From JBKCUA01 sp046318675 (GTDB lineage: Bacteria; Pseudomonadota; Alphaproteobacteria; JAJTHO01): a stretch of 10,173 bases of DNA. The stretch's first letter is position 1. The number at the start of each line of letters is the position of its first letter. The position numbers and the translations under genes are program-made. Location of the stretch: NCBI GenBank assembly GCA_046318675.1, contig JBKCUA010000016.1, forward strand, positions 1-10,173, given 5' to 3'. Shown in pieces: positions 1 to 6,175 of the stretch. A model generated the notes under the pieces. That model searched no databases and was not told the DNA's origin. It saw only the letters and a program-made list of their open reading frames with translations.

Positions 1-7
1 AAAAACC

Positions 8-748
8 ATGTACACCCCAGTCAAAGACGGCATAGAAAAAGCATTAAAATCAGTAATATACTCCGAAACAAAACCACCAGATAATTTATCTGGTTTGGTA
101 CACTGTTTTTGGGAGCTCAAAACGGAAGCTCCATTACATGATGATTTTCTTTATCATATTTTGCCTGACGCCTGTGTAAACATCTTATTCAACCAAATAG
201 ATATCAAAATAGCCGCCATCACGGCACTGCACACAACATCCAAAATTCTTAATCTGGGCAAAACATTCCACTATGTTGGCATTCAGTTACTGCCCGGTGT
301 ATGGCGAGGCAACCCTGAAGAAATCATCAAAGGCCTTGTCGATCAACCTTATGCAGACAGTCTCCCACTCATTCAAACGAATAGAGAGCTTGCCAATGTA
401 GATTATTCGACCAAACACACCATCTTGTCGAAACTCATTGAACAATTTATGAGCAAAGGCTTTGTGCAAGCCAACCCTATAACCGCCACAATACTTACAC
501 ACATTGATGATATTCAAAGCGTTGCTGATATGGCGAATATTACAGGTATATCCTCTCGCCAACTACAAAGAATCCTCAAAAAGACAACTGGATTTTCCCC
601 GCATGATTTCCTCAAGGTGTTACGGATACAACACTCTTTCAAACAGGAATACGCTTGCCATTATACTGATCAATCACACTTTATTCACTCGTTTCGCAAG
701 ATTACTGGATACACACCAACGAAATACTCCAAAAAATTTGATGTCTGA
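8..748 (+). CDS. AraC-family transcriptional regulator with DUF6597-like N-terminal domain
   Basis: Predicted DNA-binding regulator of 246 residues. The N-terminal part (about residues 20-110) has the pattern of the DUF6597-type sensor domain found in many AraC regulators: a Pro-rich start, VHCFWEL at 31-37, ILPDACVNILF at 51-61 and GIQLLPGVW at 91-99. The C-terminal part is an AraC helix-turn-helix pair: the first HTH at about 168-190 (SVADMANITGISSRQLQRIL), the second ending in DQSHFIHSFRKITGYTP at 221-237. The linker between them (about 206-220) looks short, leaving little room for the first helix of HTH2. The gene is visibly richer in A+T than the chaperonin genes downstream. The VOC gene follows 70 bp later on the same strand and may be its target or operon partner (inference). 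No clear Shine-Dalgarno is visible before the ATG, and the frame is open to the left edge, so the true start could lie outside the window. The ligand is unknown. Confidence 0.85.
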   Translation: MYTPVKDGIEKALKSVIYSETKPPDNLSGLVHCFWELKTEAPLHDDFLYHILPDACVNILFNQIDIKIAAITALHTTSKILNLGKTFHYVGIQLLPGVWRGNPEEIIKGLVDQPYADSLPLIQTNRELANVDYSTKHTILSKLIEQFMSKGFVQANPITATILTHIDDIQSVADMANITGISSRQLQRILKKTTGFSPHDFLKVLRIQHSFKQEYACHYTDQSHFIHSFRKITGYTPTKYSKKFDV

Positions 749-803
749 TTTATACAATACTCAACATGCAATACAGGTTATCCTGATCCCGCCTAAACCA
801 CAA

Positions 804-810
804 TAGGAGG
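804..810 (+). promoter_or_regulatory. Strong ribosome binding site of the VOC gene
   Basis: The sequence TAGGAGG is a near-perfect Shine-Dalgarno, 8 bases before the ATG at 819. It fixes that start codon and suggests efficient translation. Confidence 0.8.
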
Positions 811-818
811 ATGATTTT

Positions 819-1199
819 ATGGCAAAACTCAACGCAATCGGATGGTTTGACATCTATGTTAATGACATGAACCGGGCCGTCGCCTTTTATGAGGCCGTGT
901 TCAAACAAAAACTCGAAAAAATAGGTGATCCCACAGGGGAAACGCAAATGATGAGCTTCCCCGCAGATATGGGCGCCTACGGTGCCGGTGGCGCCCTAGT
1001 AAAATCAAAGCATTCCGGCCCAGGGGTAGGGGGAACAATGGTCTATTTTAGCGTAGAAGATTGTTCCGCTGAAGAAGCCCGCATCGTTCCCGCCGGCGGC
1101 AAAATAATCAGAACCAAGTTCTCTATTGGAGAATTCGGATGGGTATCGATTTGTGTCGATAGCGAAGGCAATATGTTCGGTCTTAATTCAATGAAATAA
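819..1199 (+). CDS. VOC-superfamily protein (glyoxalase/bleomycin resistance/dioxygenase fold)
   Basis: Small 126-residue protein of the vicinal oxygen chelate superfamily, probably cytoplasmic. The N-terminal beta-alpha unit is typical of the group: GWFDIYVNDMNRAVAFYEAVF at about 8-28. The second half has a matching unit, VYFSVEDCSAEEARIVPAGG at 75-94, then GEFGWVSICVDSEGNMFGLNS at about 104-124, which is the usual closing strand. One copy of this length normally forms a dimer. The first-strand position that holds a metal-binding His in glyoxalase I is not His here, so enzymatic chemistry cannot be inferred; relatives range from lyases to binding proteins. The start is set by the strong ribosome binding site. 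It lies directly downstream of the AraC-type regulator and could be co-transcribed with it. Substrate unknown. Confidence 0.85.
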   Translation: MAKLNAIGWFDIYVNDMNRAVAFYEAVFKQKLEKIGDPTGETQMMSFPADMGAYGAGGALVKSKHSGPGVGGTMVYFSVEDCSAEEARIVPAGGKIIRTKFSIGEFGWVSICVDSEGNMFGLNSMK

Positions 1200-1221
1200 G
1201 AATGGCTTTTGTAGATCACAG

Positions 1222-1261
1222 GGGGCAGAGTACGACCTTGTTTGGGGATCGATTCTGCCCC
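1222..1261 (+). terminator. Possible terminator-like hairpin after the VOC gene
   Basis: GGGGCAGA (1222-1229) pairs perfectly with TCTGCCCC (1254-1261). The stem can be extended with G-U, U-A and a CGA/TCG block around a single bulge, giving a long imperfect hairpin. It begins 22 bp after the VOC stop codon. The following bases (TCCTTATTCC) form only a weak T-tract, so it may be a poor intrinsic terminator, an mRNA-stabilising 3' structure, or a protein-binding palindrome. Confidence 0.45.
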
Positions 1262-1311
1262 TCCTTATTCCTCTGTGTTGCTTCATTCCTGAAACTTATC
1301 CAACACCCACC

Positions 1312-1341
1312 CTTGACAAACCCATCCCCCATCCCTACATC
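1312..1341 (+). promoter_or_regulatory. Putative groESL promoter
   Basis: A perfect -35 box TTGACA lies at 1313-1318, followed after 17 bases by TACATC (1336-1341) as a -10 candidate. The wider string CTTGACA plus CCCTACAT also partly resembles a heat-shock sigma-32 promoter as known in Proteobacteria, so dual sigma-70/sigma-32 use is possible. The CIRCE operator begins immediately after the -10 region, where the transcript should start, as expected for HrcA repression. The sigma factor assignment is inference. Confidence 0.6.
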
Positions 1342-1342
1342 C

Positions 1343-1369
1343 ATAGCACTCCAGAAACGTGAGTGCTAA
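1343..1369 (+). promoter_or_regulatory. CIRCE operator (HrcA binding site)
   Basis: The inverted repeat reads ATAGCACTC, nine spacer bases (1352-1360), then GAGTGCTAA. The consensus CIRCE is TTAGCACTC-N9-GAGTGCTAA, so the right arm is perfect and the left arm differs only at its first base. Known function: the HrcA repressor binds it and is released when GroEL is occupied during heat stress, giving feedback control of groESL. hrcA itself is not in this window. Confidence 0.95.
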
Positions 1370-1419
1370 CCGCTCACGCGAAGGAATAACCCTTTAGTTT
1401 CAACATAAAGAGGATCATC

Positions 1420-1734
1420 ATGGGCTTTCGACCCCTTCACGACCGCGTGCTGGTACGCCGTCTGGAATCAGACGAAAAAACCGCCGGCGGCATTATTATC
1501 CCGGACACTGCCAAGGAAAAACCCCAACAGGGCGAAGTCATCGCCGTTGGCCCCGGCACCCGCGACGACAGTGGTAAGATTGTCGCGCTGGATGTAAAAG
1601 CCGGCGACGTGATTTTGTTCGGCAAATGGTCCGGCACGGAAGTCAAGATCGATGGGGAAGACCTCATCATCATGAAAGAGTCCGACGTGCTCGGCATTGT
1701 TGATGGCCAATCCATCAAGAAAAAAGCCGCTTAA
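1420..1734 (+). CDS. groES: Co-chaperonin GroES (Hsp10)
   Basis: Complete 104-residue GroES, the heptameric lid of the GroEL folding chamber in the cytoplasm. It opens with FRPLHDRVLVRR at 3-14, followed by the GroEL-contacting mobile loop at about 16-34 (ESDEKTAGGIIIPDTAKEK), then QQGEVIAVGPG and the conserved alphaproteobacterial-style VILFGKWSGTEVKIDGEDL and MKESDVLGIV near the C-terminus. AGAGGA at 1409-1414, 5 bases before the ATG, supports the start. It is the first gene of the groESL operon, 28 bp before groEL, and sits under the CIRCE operator, so HrcA-type heat-shock repression is expected. Confidence 0.98.
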   Translation: MGFRPLHDRVLVRRLESDEKTAGGIIIPDTAKEKPQQGEVIAVGPGTRDDSGKIVALDVKAGDVILFGKWSGTEVKIDGEDLIIMKESDVLGIVDGQSIKKKAA

Positions 1735-1762
1735 TTTTAACCCTTTAGAAGGAATCTAGAAC

Positions 1763-3415
1763 ATGGCTGCTGCCAAACAAATCCGCTTCGGCACCGAAGC
1801 CAGGGACGAGATGCTCAAGGGCGTCTGTATCCTGGCCGACGCTGTTGCCGTTACCCTTGGCCCTAAAGGCCGTAACGTCGTTATTGAAAAATCCTTTGGC
1901 GCCCCCCGCGTCACCAAGGACGGCGTCTCGGTTGCCAAGGAAATCAAACTGAAACACCCCTTCCAAGACATGGGTGCCCAGATGCTGCGCGAAGTTGCCA
2001 GCAAAACCAACGACGTTGCCGGTGATGGCACTACCACCGCCACCGTCTTGGCTCGCGCCATTGTTGTCGAAGGCGTGAAAGCCGTTGCCGCCGGGATGAA
2101 CCCGATGGATCTGAAACGCGGTATTGACCTTGCTGTTGATACTGTTGTGAAAGACATCAAATCCCGCAGCCGCAAAATCTCCACCAACAGCGAAATTGCC
2201 CAGGTCGGCACTATCTCCGCCAACGGCGACGCCGACATTGGCGGCATGATTGCCAAAGCCATGGAAAAAGTGGGCAATGAGGGCGTCATCACGGTGGAAG
2301 AGGCGAAATCCTTTGAAACCGAACTCGACGTTGTCGAGGGGATGCAGTTCGATCGCGGCTACCTTTCCCCGTATTTCGTCACCAACGCCGAAAAAATGGT
2401 GTGCGAGCTGGAAAACCCGTTCATCTTGATCCATGAGAAAAAGCTGAGCGGCTTACAGGCAATTCTTCCTGTGTTAGAACAAGTTGTGCAGTCCGGTCGT
2501 CCGCTGCTGGTCATTGCCGAAGACGTCGAAGGCGAAGCCTTGGCCACCCTCGTGGTGAACAAGCTGCGCGGTGGTCTCAAAGTCGCCGCCGTCAAAGCCC
2601 CTGGCTTTGGCGATCGCCGCAAGGCCATGCTGGAAGACCTCGGCATCCTGACGGGCGGCCAGGTGATCAGTGAAGACCTCGGCATGAAACTGGAAAACGT
2701 GACCATTGCCATGCTCGGCACGGCGAAAAAAGTCCGCATTACCAAAGATGACACCACCGTCATCAACGGCGCGGGCAAAAAAGCCGCTATTGACGCCCGC
2801 TGCGCCCAGATTCGTGCGCAGATTGAGGACACCAGCTCCGACTATGATCGTGAAAAACTGCAAGAACGCTTGGCGAAACTCGCCGGCGGGGTTGCCGTTG
2901 TTCGCGTCGGCGGCGCGACGGAAGTCGAAGTGAAAGAAAAACGCGATCGCGTTGATGATGCCCTGAACGCTACCCGCGCTGCGGTGGAAGAAGGCATTGT
3001 TGCCGGTGGTGGCCGGGCGCTGTTGTACGCAACCAAGGTTCTGAAAAACCTGAAAGCCAGCAGCAACGACCAGCAAGCCGGGATCGACATCGTCCGTCGC
3101 GCCCTGCAATCCCCCGTGCGTCAAATCGCCCAGAACTCGGGCTTTGACGGTGCGGTGATTGCCGGCAAACTGCTGGAATCCGATGATGCCAACTACGGCT
3201 TCAACGCTCAGACGGGTGAGTACGTGGATATGATCAAGGCCGGTATTATTGACCCGACGAAAGTCGTGCGTTCAGCCTTGCAGGATGCGGCCTCGGTGGC
3301 ATCCCTCCTCATCACCACGGAAGCCATGATTGCTGACGAGCCAGAGCCGAAAAAAGCTGCTGGTGGCGGTATGCCCGGCGGTATGGGCGGCATGGGCGGC
3401 GACATGGATTTCTAA
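1763..3415 (+). CDS. groEL: Chaperonin GroEL (Hsp60)
   Basis: Complete 550-residue GroEL, close to the 548 residues of E. coli. It forms the tetradecameric ATP-driven folding chamber in the cytoplasm. The ATP site is intact: LGPKGRNVV at 32-40, TKDGVSV from 51 (Asp53 equals E. coli Asp52), and AGDGTTTATVLA at about 86-97 (Asp88 equals Asp87). The apical domain has the usual GYLSPYFVTN and GGLKVAAVKAPGFGDRR segments. GGVAVVRVGGATEVEVKEK and the DALNATRAAVEEG block (catalytic Asp about 399) are present. It ends with the Gly-Gly-Met tail (GGGMPGGMGGMGG) that lines the chamber. AGAAGGA at 1747-1753 supports the ATG. It is the second gene of the operon and is followed by an intrinsic terminator. 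A small oddity is GGGRALL where most homologs have GGGVALL. Confidence 0.99.
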   Translation: MAAAKQIRFGTEARDEMLKGVCILADAVAVTLGPKGRNVVIEKSFGAPRVTKDGVSVAKEIKLKHPFQDMGAQMLREVASKTNDVAGDGTTTATVLARAIVVEGVKAVAAGMNPMDLKRGIDLAVDTVVKDIKSRSRKISTNSEIAQVGTISANGDADIGGMIAKAMEKVGNEGVITVEEAKSFETELDVVEGMQFDRGYLSPYFVTNAEKMVCELENPFILIHEKKLSGLQAILPVLEQVVQSGRPLLVIAEDVEGEALATLVVNKLRGGLKVAAVKAPGFGDRRKAMLEDLGILTGGQVISEDLGMKLENVTIAMLGTAKKVRITKDDTTVINGAGKKAAIDARCAQIRAQIEDTSSDYDREKLQERLAKLAGGVAVVRVGGATEVEVKEKRDRVDDALNATRAAVEEGIVAGGGRALLYATKVLKNLKASSNDQQAGIDIVRRALQSPVRQIAQNSGFDGAVIAGKLLESDDANYGFNAQTGEYVDMIKAGIIDPTKVVRSALQDAASVASLLITTEAMIADEPEPKKAAGGGMPGGMGGMGGDMDF

Positions 3416-3443
3416 TCCACAAGCCTCTCTGTTATACGTCCGG

Positions 3444-3478
3444 AAAGGGCGGGGGAATTTCTCCCGCCTTTTTCTTTA
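3444..3478 (+). terminator. Intrinsic terminator of groESL
   Basis: GGCGGG (3448-3453) pairs with CCCGCC (3463-3468). The stem is extended inward by G-U and G-C pairs around an AATTT loop, and outward by AAA/TTT. A T-rich tract follows from 3469. The T-tract abuts the stop codon of the opposing gene at 3476, so the two transcription units converge here. The reverse strand lacks a comparable long T-run after the stem, so termination is expected mainly for the plus strand. Confidence 0.88.
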
Positions 3479-4855
3479 TCCATACAAGCCGTTAAATGCC
3501 CAGCGAAAATACTGCGGCCAGAACGACGGCAAGCGTTCGGAACGCATCGCCACCGCGTACAGACGATCATCTAAAACAAAAGCCGGATTCGTTAACTTAC
3601 GGTAATAATCGTAAGAGAACACGCACCGCGCCATATCATCCGGACGATACATTGCATTCGGCTGTAAATACAACGGCTGCGACGTTTGCCAGCGCGTTGC
3701 GTCAAAAGGAACCGTAGAGTTAACGAATTCGTAATGTTTTGATACAGGAACGAATACCGCGTTGGCGAGGAAGTCAAAGCCATGCTGCACCACGCTCTGC
3801 AACGTCATGCCGCCGACCTGAAGGGCGATCTCCAGCCAAGGCTCCAGCGTATATTGCTGATAATGCAAGGCATCACGTTTAACATAGTCAATGCTTTCCC
3901 CGGCACTAGCCGTGGGGCGGGGAATATCGTGCACCAGATCGCTGAACAACTCCGTCAACGTGCCGTTCCCGCCCACCCCGGGGACGTTTTCCACGGTAAA
4001 AATGCGGGTTTTATTCGAGCTTGATAAATACTGTGCACTGGCAACGGTATAGGCGCCATTATTCCCCTGCGTATTGCCCGTAATGGCAAACGTCACCGTG
4101 GCCGGGAAACGGCTCAAAAAATTTCCATTAATATCGAAGCGTTTTGTGACGGAATCCGCCCCCGTCACGGCATAGGCTTGCGGCGTAATGATTGTTACAT
4201 TTCCGAACGGAAAATTTTGTGTTGCAAAGCTCTGAATAGTTGAAATTAAATTATTATACGACACAGTTAAACCCAAAAGATCGTACACAAAAAGCAATAT
4301 CTTGTAATGATGCGTGTAGTGGTTGGTGTACAGCAAGCGGCCCTCATTAGGGGCAGGGGGAAACGTCCATGCCTCCCGCGCCACTTTCAGCGCGTTCAGC
4401 CAAGTAGTAATCCGCGTCTGCTCCGCCGCCGAAAAATCGTTCCACCGGGCTTTCAGCACCCGCAATAACCCCTCAAAGTTTGTTTCATCAATGGGCCTGC
4501 CGGTAGGCTGGTTCTTATCCACCCAGGCCAGACACAAGGTCTTAATTTTGCTCAGCACCGCCGCGTCACCGCCGCCGCCGTGCAGCATGGTATAGCGGTA
4601 ATACTGGTTCAGCACCGGCAGCCGCACCCGCAGCTCGGTAAACCCGGCCCGCGTCGCCTGCACGGCGTCAATGCTGGTATCTGGCTCGCCCTGACTGCGC
4701 AGGGTTACCACGGCCTTACTGTCCTCGGCCATGTACTGCGTGGCGAATTTTTTGAGGCGTTTGCGCTGGACGTTGTGCCAGCTCAGGCCGACGTTGGAGC
4801 CGGGCAGGGCGTTGTACGCCAGCGGCCCGGTATCGGGGGGGAAGGTAAGGGGCAT
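3476..4855 (-). CDS. Alginate-lyase-like protein, apparently with an internal beta-rich insert
   Basis: 459-residue protein; family assignment is tentative. Two blocks resemble the alpha-toroid alginate/heparin lyase-like families. One is residues about 127-196: FEGLLRVLKARW, TTWLNALKVAREAW, then TNHYTHHYKILLFVYDLLG. The other is about 321-346: SIDYVKRDALHYQQYTLEPW, recalling the RDALHYH-YDLEPLL pattern I associate with alginate-lyase-like proteins. Between them, at about 215-303, lies a segment of different character, rich in beta-type, Thr, Asn and Gly residues (VTFAITGNTQGNNGAYTVAS and GVGGNGTL), which looks like an inserted small beta domain. No signal peptide is visible, and an in-frame TGA three codons upstream (4862-4864) prevents extension to one. 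The Shine-Dalgarno is weak (GTGAG). It converges on groEL and diverges from the unrecognised gene at 4948. A lyase substrate cannot be given; it may instead be a non-enzymatic relative. Confidence 0.6.
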   Translation of the reverse strand: MPLTFPPDTGPLAYNALPGSNVGLSWHNVQRKRLKKFATQYMAEDSKAVVTLRSQGEPDTSIDAVQATRAGFTELRVRLPVLNQYYRYTMLHGGGGDAAVLSKIKTLCLAWVDKNQPTGRPIDETNFEGLLRVLKARWNDFSAAEQTRITTWLNALKVAREAWTFPPAPNEGRLLYTNHYTHHYKILLFVYDLLGLTVSYNNLISTIQSFATQNFPFGNVTIITPQAYAVTGADSVTKRFDINGNFLSRFPATVTFAITGNTQGNNGAYTVASAQYLSSSNKTRIFTVENVPGVGGNGTLTELFSDLVHDIPRPTASAGESIDYVKRDALHYQQYTLEPWLEIALQVGGMTLQSVVQHGFDFLANAVFVPVSKHYEFVNSTVPFDATRWQTSQPLYLQPNAMYRPDDMARCVFSYDYYRKLTNPAFVLDDRLYAVAMRSERLPSFWPQYFRWAFNGLYG

Positions 4856-4888
4856 AAAAACTCACAAATAAATAGACATTAAAAAATA

Positions 4889-4917
4889 TTGACAAATAAA
4901 AATAATTAATGTATTAA
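4889..4917 (+). promoter_or_regulatory. Putative promoter of the unrecognised gene at 4948
   Basis: TTGACA (4889-4894), a 17-base spacer and TATTAA (4912-4917) make a good sigma-70-type promoter, about 30 bp before the start codon. The spacer is almost purely A+T. On the opposite strand TTGTAA (4937-4932) and TACATT (4913-4908), 18 bases apart, could drive the lyase-like gene, so divergent promoters may overlap here. That minus-strand promoter is less certain. Confidence 0.6.
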
Positions 4918-4947
4918 AAAAGTATATTTATTTACAAAGGATATATT

Positions 4948-5760
4948 ATGAGCCTAAGCAATGACGATGACGAACTGAACGCTATAAAAAGTTTTCTAAA
5001 AGAAAATCAAGTATTTATTTTAAATAATATTTTACTAAAAAACCAGCTGCGCGACAGCCGTAGGTCCATTATAGAATTTTTCACTTCTAGTGATGAACGT
5101 ACCCAAAGGATTCAACCAAATTATACATGGGGAGATTTTGCGGAGGACTATAAAACTAATCCCGAGGACAACCTTCCACTCAGAGAATTGCTTGGTACCG
5201 CATTAGACATTAAAGACACGAGCCTACACAACCTAGGAAAAATCAAATTTGATATTGAAACTGTGCGGAAACTGGCCGGGGTACCCCAGGGGCACACGGA
5301 TCCATCTGTTAAGGCGTGCTATTTAGCCATAACGAATGACTACAAAGCAATGTGCGGTCTTTATGGTCCTGCAACTACTGATGCAGATAACGAAAGCCGC
5401 CAGAAGAGGTCTATCCTAGAAATGGCTTGGACTATAAATGACGTTAAAAAACTTGGTCGATTTTACACTGATTTTCTTGCAAAAATTCTTCCTGAACTTG
5501 AAGAAAAGACACTCGAACAAGCAATATATGCCGTACGTTCATCAAATAACTATACAAACTTAGCCTTTGGACAAATTAGCAACAAGGTTCACAGGGACTT
5601 AGGCGAACTATTTCCGGATATACCGCAAGATAAAGATAAAGTCTACACAGCTACAGAGCTAGTCAACTCTCTTTTGAAAACGCTAAAGATTCCTAAAAAT
5701 GGGTATTCCATGATAAAAGCACAAGAAATGATCAATCAACAGAATCAAAGAACCCTCTAA
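4948..5760 (+). CDS. Unrecognised 270-residue protein, AT-rich gene
   Basis: I do not recognise this protein. It is a complete frame with a clear Shine-Dalgarno (AAAGGA at 4936-4941, 6 bases before the ATG) and a good upstream promoter, so it is very probably expressed. The product appears soluble and mostly alpha-helical: no signal peptide, no membrane segment and no obvious repeats. It starts with an acidic stretch (NDDDEL at 5-10). The helical region 11-45 is followed by a hydrophilic part, a segment around 96-140 with the only two cysteines (124 and 136), and a Lys/Glu-rich helical region at 153-193. The C-terminus (about 232-270) is polar and ends in a Gln/Asn-rich stretch. Codon use is clearly more A+T-rich than in groEL, gatC or pheT, suggesting acquisition by transfer. 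It diverges from the lyase-like gene and converges on gatC with 24 bp between stop codons. No function is proposed. Confidence 0.8.
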   Translation: MSLSNDDDELNAIKSFLKENQVFILNNILLKNQLRDSRRSIIEFFTSSDERTQRIQPNYTWGDFAEDYKTNPEDNLPLRELLGTALDIKDTSLHNLGKIKFDIETVRKLAGVPQGHTDPSVKACYLAITNDYKAMCGLYGPATTDADNESRQKRSILEMAWTINDVKKLGRFYTDFLAKILPELEEKTLEQAIYAVRSSNNYTNLAFGQISNKVHRDLGELFPDIPQDKDKVYTATELVNSLLKTLKIPKNGYSMIKAQEMINQQNQRTL

Positions 5761-5784
5761 CCCGCGCATCTCAACGACTCGCGG

Positions 5785-6072
5785 CTACTCCACCACCTTC
5801 GGCACCACAAAAAACCCCTGCGCTTTTTCCGGCGCGTTGGCCAAAATCGCCTCGGCCTTGCCGCCGTCGGTGACGGCATCGGGGCGCAGGCGCTGGGTAG
5901 CCTGCACAACGCTACGCAGAGGCTCCACCCCATCGGTGTTCACTTCGCCAAGCTGTTCAATAAAGGCAAGAATACTGGACATCTCAGCGGCCACCCCCTC
6001 ACGTCGGGATTCAGGAACATCTAGGCGCGCCAAACTGGCAACTTTAGCAACCGTAGCAGGGGTAAGGGACAT
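5785..6072 (-). CDS. gatC: Asp/Glu-tRNA amidotransferase subunit C
   Basis: 95-residue GatC, the small subunit that stabilises the GatCAB complex, which converts misacylated Glu-tRNA(Gln) and/or Asp-tRNA(Asn) to the correct amide form in the cytoplasm. Visible family features are VAKVASLARLDVPE at about 8-21, then the MSSILAFIEQLGEVNTDGVEPL segment (31-52), and the conserved LRPDAVTDGGKAEAILANAPE region (about 62-82) leading to a C-terminal FFVVPKVVE. Length is normal. gatC usually precedes gatA; here the downstream neighbour is a convergent unrecognised gene, so gatA and gatB must lie elsewhere. The Shine-Dalgarno before the ATG is weak. It is divergent from the CPBP-type protease gene. Confidence 0.95.
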   Translation of the reverse strand: MSLTPATVAKVASLARLDVPESRREGVAAEMSSILAFIEQLGEVNTDGVEPLRSVVQATQRLRPDAVTDGGKAEAILANAPEKAQGFFVVPKVVE

Positions 6073-6111
6073 GAGATGAGCACTAACGACCGTCGGCGTG
6101 CTTGTCTAGGG

Positions 6112-6137
6112 GTTTATGATGCGCGTTTATGATGCGT
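6112..6137. repeat. 13-bp tandem repeat in the gatC/protease divergent spacer
   Basis: GTTTATGATGCGC (6112-6124) is followed directly by GTTTATGATGCGT (6125-6137), 12 of 13 bases identical. The pair is framed by the inverted repeat CTTGTC (6101-6106) and GACAAG (6138-6143). It lies just upstream of gatC and may overlap its promoter (minus strand TTGTCA at 6142-6137, then CATAAA 18 bases on). It could be a regulator site or only a small slippage duplication. Confidence 0.6.
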
Positions 6138-6147
6138 GACAAGGCTT

Positions 6148-6175
6148 TTTACACACAAAACACGCAGGATACATT
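6148..6175 (+). promoter_or_regulatory. Weak candidate promoter for the CPBP-type protease
   Basis: TTTACA (6148-6153), a 16-base spacer and TACATT (6170-6175) are a fair sigma-70 match. A transcript from here would start near 6182, inside any frame beginning at the upstream GTG (6136), which favours the internal ATG at 6217 as the true start. Confidence 0.35.

Noticed and set aside
1200..1419. RNA gene or riboswitch in the VOC-groES gap
   Set aside because: Apart from the hairpin, promoter and CIRCE, no tRNA-like arms or known riboswitch pattern can be seen.
1745..3124. Long antisense open frames within groEL on the minus strand (for example 1745-2434 and 2474-3124)
   Set aside because: They are mirror frames of a highly conserved, codon-biased gene, with no ribosome binding site or recognisable product.
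6073..6090. CIRCE-like half site upstream of gatC (GAGCACTAAC on the plus strand)
   Set aside because: It does not match the CIRCE arm (GAGTGCTAA) and there is no partner arm nine bases away.
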